From Sediminibacterium sp. Gen4 (GTDB lineage Bacteria; Bacteroidota; Bacteroidia; Chitinophagales; Chitinophagaceae): DNA of 43,082 bases. The notes below the pieces were generated by a model. It saw only the letters and a program-made list of their open reading frames with translations, was not told the DNA's origin and did no database searches. Both the position numbers and the translations under genes were made by a program. Below, one piece after another: positions 39,688-43,082 of this stretch; within the stretch, counting starts at the first letter, position 1, and the number at the start of each line of letters is the position of its first letter. The stretch is from positions 223,961 to 267,042 of the forward strand of contig JACBFI010000001.1 of assembly GCA_013391385.1 (NCBI GenBank), read 5' to 3'.

Positions 39688-42174
39688 TTAAGATCGCTTC
39701 TTTTTGAGATTCAAATAATCCAAGAAATAGATTACACGAATGGAAATACTATTCTGCTGATCAGAGCGTAACGTATTACCAAAGTTTTTGAAATAGTTGG
39801 TATTCACATCTCTATTAAAGCTACTGATGGCGTCTTTCCAAACCACATTGATAAAACTACCTAGCGCGAACTGCCAGGTATACACCATATCAATATTGAA
39901 GTAATTCACATTAAAGTCAACATTATTGCTAATGCCTCCGGGAATATGATTGAGATAACCATCTTCTCTGAGTTTGTAAAACTCTTTGTTGGCCACTTTG
40001 CTCCAGTAATGTCTGGCACGGAAAGTCAACCCCATTTTATTATTGAAATTGTATTTCACATTGAATACATTTTCAACCGTATTTCTTTTTCGTAATGCAA
40101 AAATGATACTGTCCGGACTATACATCGTTGCATAACCTAGGTTATTGTGAAAGAATTGCAGAAAGGTGTTTACTGATAATGTCAGTTTTTTATTGAAACG
40201 ATAGTTGTGTCTTAAGAAAATATCCTGTCCATTACTACCATATTGATTAAATGTTCTGTTGAAAATCTCAACCACTGTAGAGTATTTTTTGGCATTGTTG
40301 GTTTCAAACCAGAAACCGGCCGACCAACTACCCGGACGTTTGAAAACCTTACCATTAACACGCGGCTCAAAGAAATCATTTTGCTCAGGGTTAACATTAA
40401 TGTTGAAACCGGCCCACCACAAATTCTTTAACTGTGTATTGGCGTTAAAATTCAAATTGAGCCTTTGATAGTCCATGGGTTTGTAACGCATCGAATAATT
40501 GACGTTGATATTTGCCTGAATGCGATTATACCATTTCTTCGGCTGCAACCAACGATAACCCATCCAAAATCCATTATTGAAATAGTTGTTATTGGTAAAG
40601 TATCCCATATCGTTATGGTTATACTTATTGTCGGCCAGTTCTTGCCAGATATTGAAGTTGAAACGACCGCTGGTTTTCCCAAATCCCAATGTGTGGTTAT
40701 AGCCGGTGAGTGTTTTACCCGGTGCTTCATATCCAATTAACTGACTCACGCCCACTTGTCCGTTTACATTCCAGGTGTTTTTCTTGTCATAAATATCCCA
40801 AAGTGCCGCGGTTACATTCGCATCGTAATCGGTGCCGCTTCTGGTTACATTGGTGTTGATGAGGGAAACGCTAGAGTTGTTTTTTAATGATTGATCAAAC
40901 ACCAGAATATTGTAATTGGTCAACGGGTTGGTTTCAATTCTGCGCGTTTCTTTATCGCCATTTTCTATGGTAGCATACTGTGCTTTCGTAACGGCATTAA
41001 AAACACCGATACCCAAACCGCCACTGGTTCTACCACTGATCTTACTGGCATTCAACAATCTTGTTTCTAATGGATTGTTGAGAATGGTTTCACCCGGTTT
41101 TAATTGACCATTTACACTTCCCAGGTGCATGGGCGTTCCGCCAATTCTACGGCTATAAAATAGATTGCCTTTTCCAAACAACTCAGTTCCTTCCGTAAAG
41201 AATGTTCTATTCTCATTGAACTGCACTTCAAAGGGTGTAAGGTTTAACACCTGATTATCGCTCTGTACTTGTCCAAAATCAGGAACCAGTGTCATATCAA
41301 GCGTAAAAGCCTGATTGATACCATACTTCACATCCATACCGCCATTGATAGAGGTGGTGGTGTTTTTTACTCCCGGTGTGTTGTACGGAAAGTGATTGGC
41401 ATAGGTGGATAAATATGGAGAGAAAGAAAGACGAATGGGAGGCTTGATATCTTTAATTCCGGTCCACAAGCCAAACTGTGCCAAGAAGTTTCCGCCAATG
41501 GCAGGGTCTGTTGGACTCCACATCAATTGTTTACCGCTCTTGCTTCTTCTTCTGGTAATGTTGATACCCCAGTCTTGAACTTTTGTATTACCAAATCGAA
41601 TGGCGCCATAGGGAATCTTCATTTCAAAGGTCCAGCCATCGGATTGCAGTTGTGCATTGCTTTCAAAAACGCTGTTCCAGCTGCCGTCTTCACCGTTAGA
41701 GGAATACTTAGCATCAAACTGTTCTCCTAAAGCGGTTACATAATAGCCAAAGCCATTGATCTTATCATTGTAAGTGTCGAATATGACGCCTACAAAGTCG
41801 TTCACCCCTACTACATCTCGACCTACCAGTTCTTTGGTAATGCTATCCGGACTTGCCTCATGTGCGTAACCTGCTATATAAATTGCATCGTTATCATATA
41901 GAATGCGAATCTCTGTTCTGTTCTTCTCATCTTCTTTATTGCCAAAAGTAGGACGCCATTCTACAAAATCTGTAGCGATGGGAGCCGATAACCATGCCGA
42001 GTCTTTGAGATTGCCATCAATCACAATTTTCTGAGTGGTTCTGGTAGCTTCAATTTTTTTAACCACACGTGTACTATTCTGCGCACGCAGCGTAAATGCG
42101 GTTGATAATATTAGTAATAAAACCAGGGATAAGGGTCTCATACAGTCGTTTTGCAGGTAATGGTTTTTCTTCAT
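39688..42174 (-). CDS. CBM9-like / DUF5916 outer membrane-type protein
   Basis: 828 residues from the ATG at 42174 (MKKNHYLQNDCMRPLSLVLL), with signal peptide to about residue 33 (LRAQ). An ATG at 42141 would also work. The N-terminal ~200 residues are a carbohydrate-binding family 9-like domain (TQKIVIDGNLKDSAWLSAPI, NDAIYIAGYAHEASPDSITK, WTFEMKIPYGAIRFG). The rest is DUF5916, a beta-rich domain with alternating aromatic strands that looks like an outer-membrane barrel (FNENRTFFTEGTELFGKGNL, YSRRIGGTPMHLG, and a strand ending SIRVIYFLDYLNLKKKRS). Predicted surface or outer-membrane protein; function unknown. First gene before polA in the same direction. Confidence 0.9.
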   Translation of the reverse strand: MKKNHYLQNDCMRPLSLVLLLILSTAFTLRAQNSTRVVKKIEATRTTQKIVIDGNLKDSAWLSAPIATDFVEWRPTFGNKEDEKNRTEIRILYDNDAIYIAGYAHEASPDSITKELVGRDVVGVNDFVGVIFDTYNDKINGFGYYVTALGEQFDAKYSSNGEDGSWNSVFESNAQLQSDGWTFEMKIPYGAIRFGNTKVQDWGINITRRRSKSGKQLMWSPTDPAIGGNFLAQFGLWTGIKDIKPPIRLSFSPYLSTYANHFPYNTPGVKNTTTSINGGMDVKYGINQAFTLDMTLVPDFGQVQSDNQVLNLTPFEVQFNENRTFFTEGTELFGKGNLFYSRRIGGTPMHLGSVNGQLKPGETILNNPLETRLLNASKISGRTSGGLGIGVFNAVTKAQYATIENGDKETRRIETNPLTNYNILVFDQSLKNNSSVSLINTNVTRSGTDYDANVTAALWDIYDKKNTWNVNGQVGVSQLIGYEAPGKTLTGYNHTLGFGKTSGRFNFNIWQELADNKYNHNDMGYFTNNNYFNNGFWMGYRWLQPKKWYNRIQANINVNYSMRYKPMDYQRLNLNFNANTQLKNLWWAGFNINVNPEQNDFFEPRVNGKVFKRPGSWSAGFWFETNNAKKYSTVVEIFNRTFNQYGSNGQDIFLRHNYRFNKKLTLSVNTFLQFFHNNLGYATMYSPDSIIFALRKRNTVENVFNVKYNFNNKMGLTFRARHYWSKVANKEFYKLREDGYLNHIPGGISNNVDFNVNYFNIDMVYTWQFALGSFINVVWKDAISSFNRDVNTNYFKNFGNTLRSDQQNSISIRVIYFLDYLNLKKKRS

Positions 42175-42357
42175 GTTGTTCTTTTTCCGGCCCGTTGTCG
42201 TAAAAAACAACAAGCTTTACGAAAAGAAACGTAGTAAAACTAAGAACGTTACATGCCGACCGCTGTTAATGACTGTACAAGAAAGATGAACGGTAATTGA
42301 AAGAGACGGGTGGTAAATAGGTGGGGTGTGCTTGTAAATATTTTGTTAACCGAAAAC

Positions 42358-42392
42358 AAAAATCCCGATCTGCTTAGACGGATCGGGATTTT
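42358..42392 (-). terminator. Rho-independent terminator or end hairpin of the IS110 element
   Basis: Arms AAAATCCCGATC and GATCGGGATTTT (10-base loop) with A/T runs on both sides, 26 bases after the transposase stop codon. It can end the transposase transcript; it may also be part of the element's end. Confidence 0.75.
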
Positions 42393-42418
42393 GTAACAAA
42401 AACGTCGTTTTTTTACTC

Positions 42419-43081
42419 TTAAGTAACTAAATTATCAGGAACCAGTACTAAACCTAATCTTGTTGCTTGTTGCTTTAATTTTTTTAGTTGTCGTACTTTG
42501 AATGACTCAAGATATTGATCTCTGTCAAGAGGACAAAATCGTAGTTTTTCTTTCATGAGTTTGTAAAAGATGATAGCTATTTTTCTTGCGGTGGCCGTGA
42601 CAGCTCTAGATGTGCCACTTCTCATTTTTATTCGGTTATAAAATATAGCTAACCAATTTTTACTCCTTTGAACTGCAAAAGCTGCCATTTTAAATATTTG
42701 CCCGGCTTTGTTCCTTTTCCGAGGAACCCGGCTACTAAGGAGTTTACCACCAGATACTTTATTATTTGGAGCCAGGTTTAGCCAAGCTGTAAAGTGCTTA
42801 GCAGTAGGCCATTTACTCATGTCTAAACCTATTTCGCTAATAATCTCAGTAGCATTTGTATCTGTAATACCAAATATTTCGGTTAAGTCGGTACCTACAA
42901 TCTTTTGTAACATGTCTGTAGCATCAAAATTGAGGTTGTTTTTATTTGTTTTATACTTTTTCTTAACTGGATAAAGGGATTGGATTTGATCACTTTCGCA
43001 ATAAGAGGCTTTCTCTTCAATATGCCCTTTTATGTGTAGATCGCATTCTTTTATCATTTCCTGATAAGTATGGTACAGATC
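42419..43081 (-). CDS. IS110-family transposase, C-terminal part (partial)
   Basis: The frame is open to the right edge of the window (codons DLYHTYQE precede the first internal Met), so the N-terminal RuvC-like half with its DEDD residues is outside. Seen: a helix-hairpin-helix-like Transposase_20 domain, IVGTDLTEIFGITDTNATEI, ISEIGLDMSKWPTAKHFTAW and LAPNNKVSGGKLLSSRVPRK, with the conserved KRNKAGQIFKMAAFAVQRSK helix. The conserved Ser in this region (VSGGKLL or SS) is the likely nucleophile of the family. IS110 elements lack terminal inverted repeats; the target and donor are set by a bridge RNA from the non-coding ends, which here would be mostly outside. About 220 residues are present. 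Confidence 0.9.
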   Translation of the reverse strand, partial: DLYHTYQEMIKECDLHIKGHIEEKASYCESDQIQSLYPVKKKYKTNKNNLNFDATDMLQKIVGTDLTEIFGITDTNATEIISEIGLDMSKWPTAKHFTAWLNLAPNNKVSGGKLLSSRVPRKRNKAGQIFKMAAFAVQRSKNWLAIFYNRIKMRSGTSRAVTATARKIAIIFYKLMKEKLRFCPLDRDQYLESFKVRQLKKLKQQATRLGLVLVPDNLVT

Positions 43082-43082
43082 A

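Noticed and set aside
1-43082. tRNA or rRNA genes
   Set aside because: No T-loop GGTTCGAATCC-like pattern with a matching acceptor stem and no rRNA sequence was recognised on either strand.

Overview
The window looks like chromosomal DNA of a Bacteroidota member, most likely of the Chitinophagaceae type. Signs are several proteins of families typical of that phylum (DUF2480, DUF5916 with a CBM9-like N-terminus, esterase-like-phytase lipoproteins, a TonB-C protein with toy-like repeats), many short signal peptides ending in AQ, frequent absence of clear Shine-Dalgarno sequences, and A/T-rich gaps with hairpin terminators. Species cannot be named from the sequence alone.

Layout. 1-981: start of uvrB (minus, cut by the window edge). 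1122-4331: plus-strand PAS histidine kinase and two exported proteins. 4474-6077: a DGPF/YCII protein translationally coupled to a large ECF sigma factor with a C-terminal helical extension. 6122-9869: minus-strand block with a DUF4136 lipoprotein and an operon of ECF sigma factor, membrane HEAT-repeat protein (probable anti-sigma-like partner) and two related DUF4097-like exported proteins. 10008-14300: minus-strand exported and lipoprotein genes, including a cyclophilin, an esterase-like-phytase protein and an alpha/beta hydrolase.

14461-17690: an accessory island on the plus strand, the most interesting part. It holds a tyrosine recombinase, a 789-bp integron-like gene cassette (15741-16529) carrying a small antitoxin plus Doc toxin and ending in a large folded attC-like site, then a second, larger Fic protein whose start codon lies in a 32-bp perfect inverted repeat. 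The recombinase has all six catalytic residues but lacks the extra segment that defines classical integron integrases, so this may be an unusual cassette system or a single stray cassette next to an unrelated recombinase.

17681-31865: a long minus-strand run of mostly housekeeping genes: NarL-type regulator and 7TMR-DISM kinase pair, amidase, GNAT acetyltransferase, methylglyoxal synthase, acyltransferase, recA, a ChaN-like gene broken (or recoded) at a T TTT TTA heptamer, a DoxX-like membrane protein, gamma-glutamyltransferase, a DinB/MPI-like protein and nadA. 31866-32493 is a 628-bp gene-free stretch with about ten DnaA-box-like motifs next to an A/T-rich segment, between divergent nadA and ppiD: a candidate replication origin. 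32494-35216: ppiD and a DUF2480 gene (plus). 35284-42174: fatty acid hydroxylase, NTF2-like protein, polA and a large CBM9/DUF5916 outer-membrane-type protein (minus). 42419-43081: C-terminal part of an IS110-family transposase, cut by the window edge.

Intergenic gaps repeatedly carry a family of inverted repeats built on CTCTGTGG / CCACAGAG (six places), and there is a 117-bp tandem duplication behind the ChaN-like gene. No rRNA, tRNA or CRISPR array was found.
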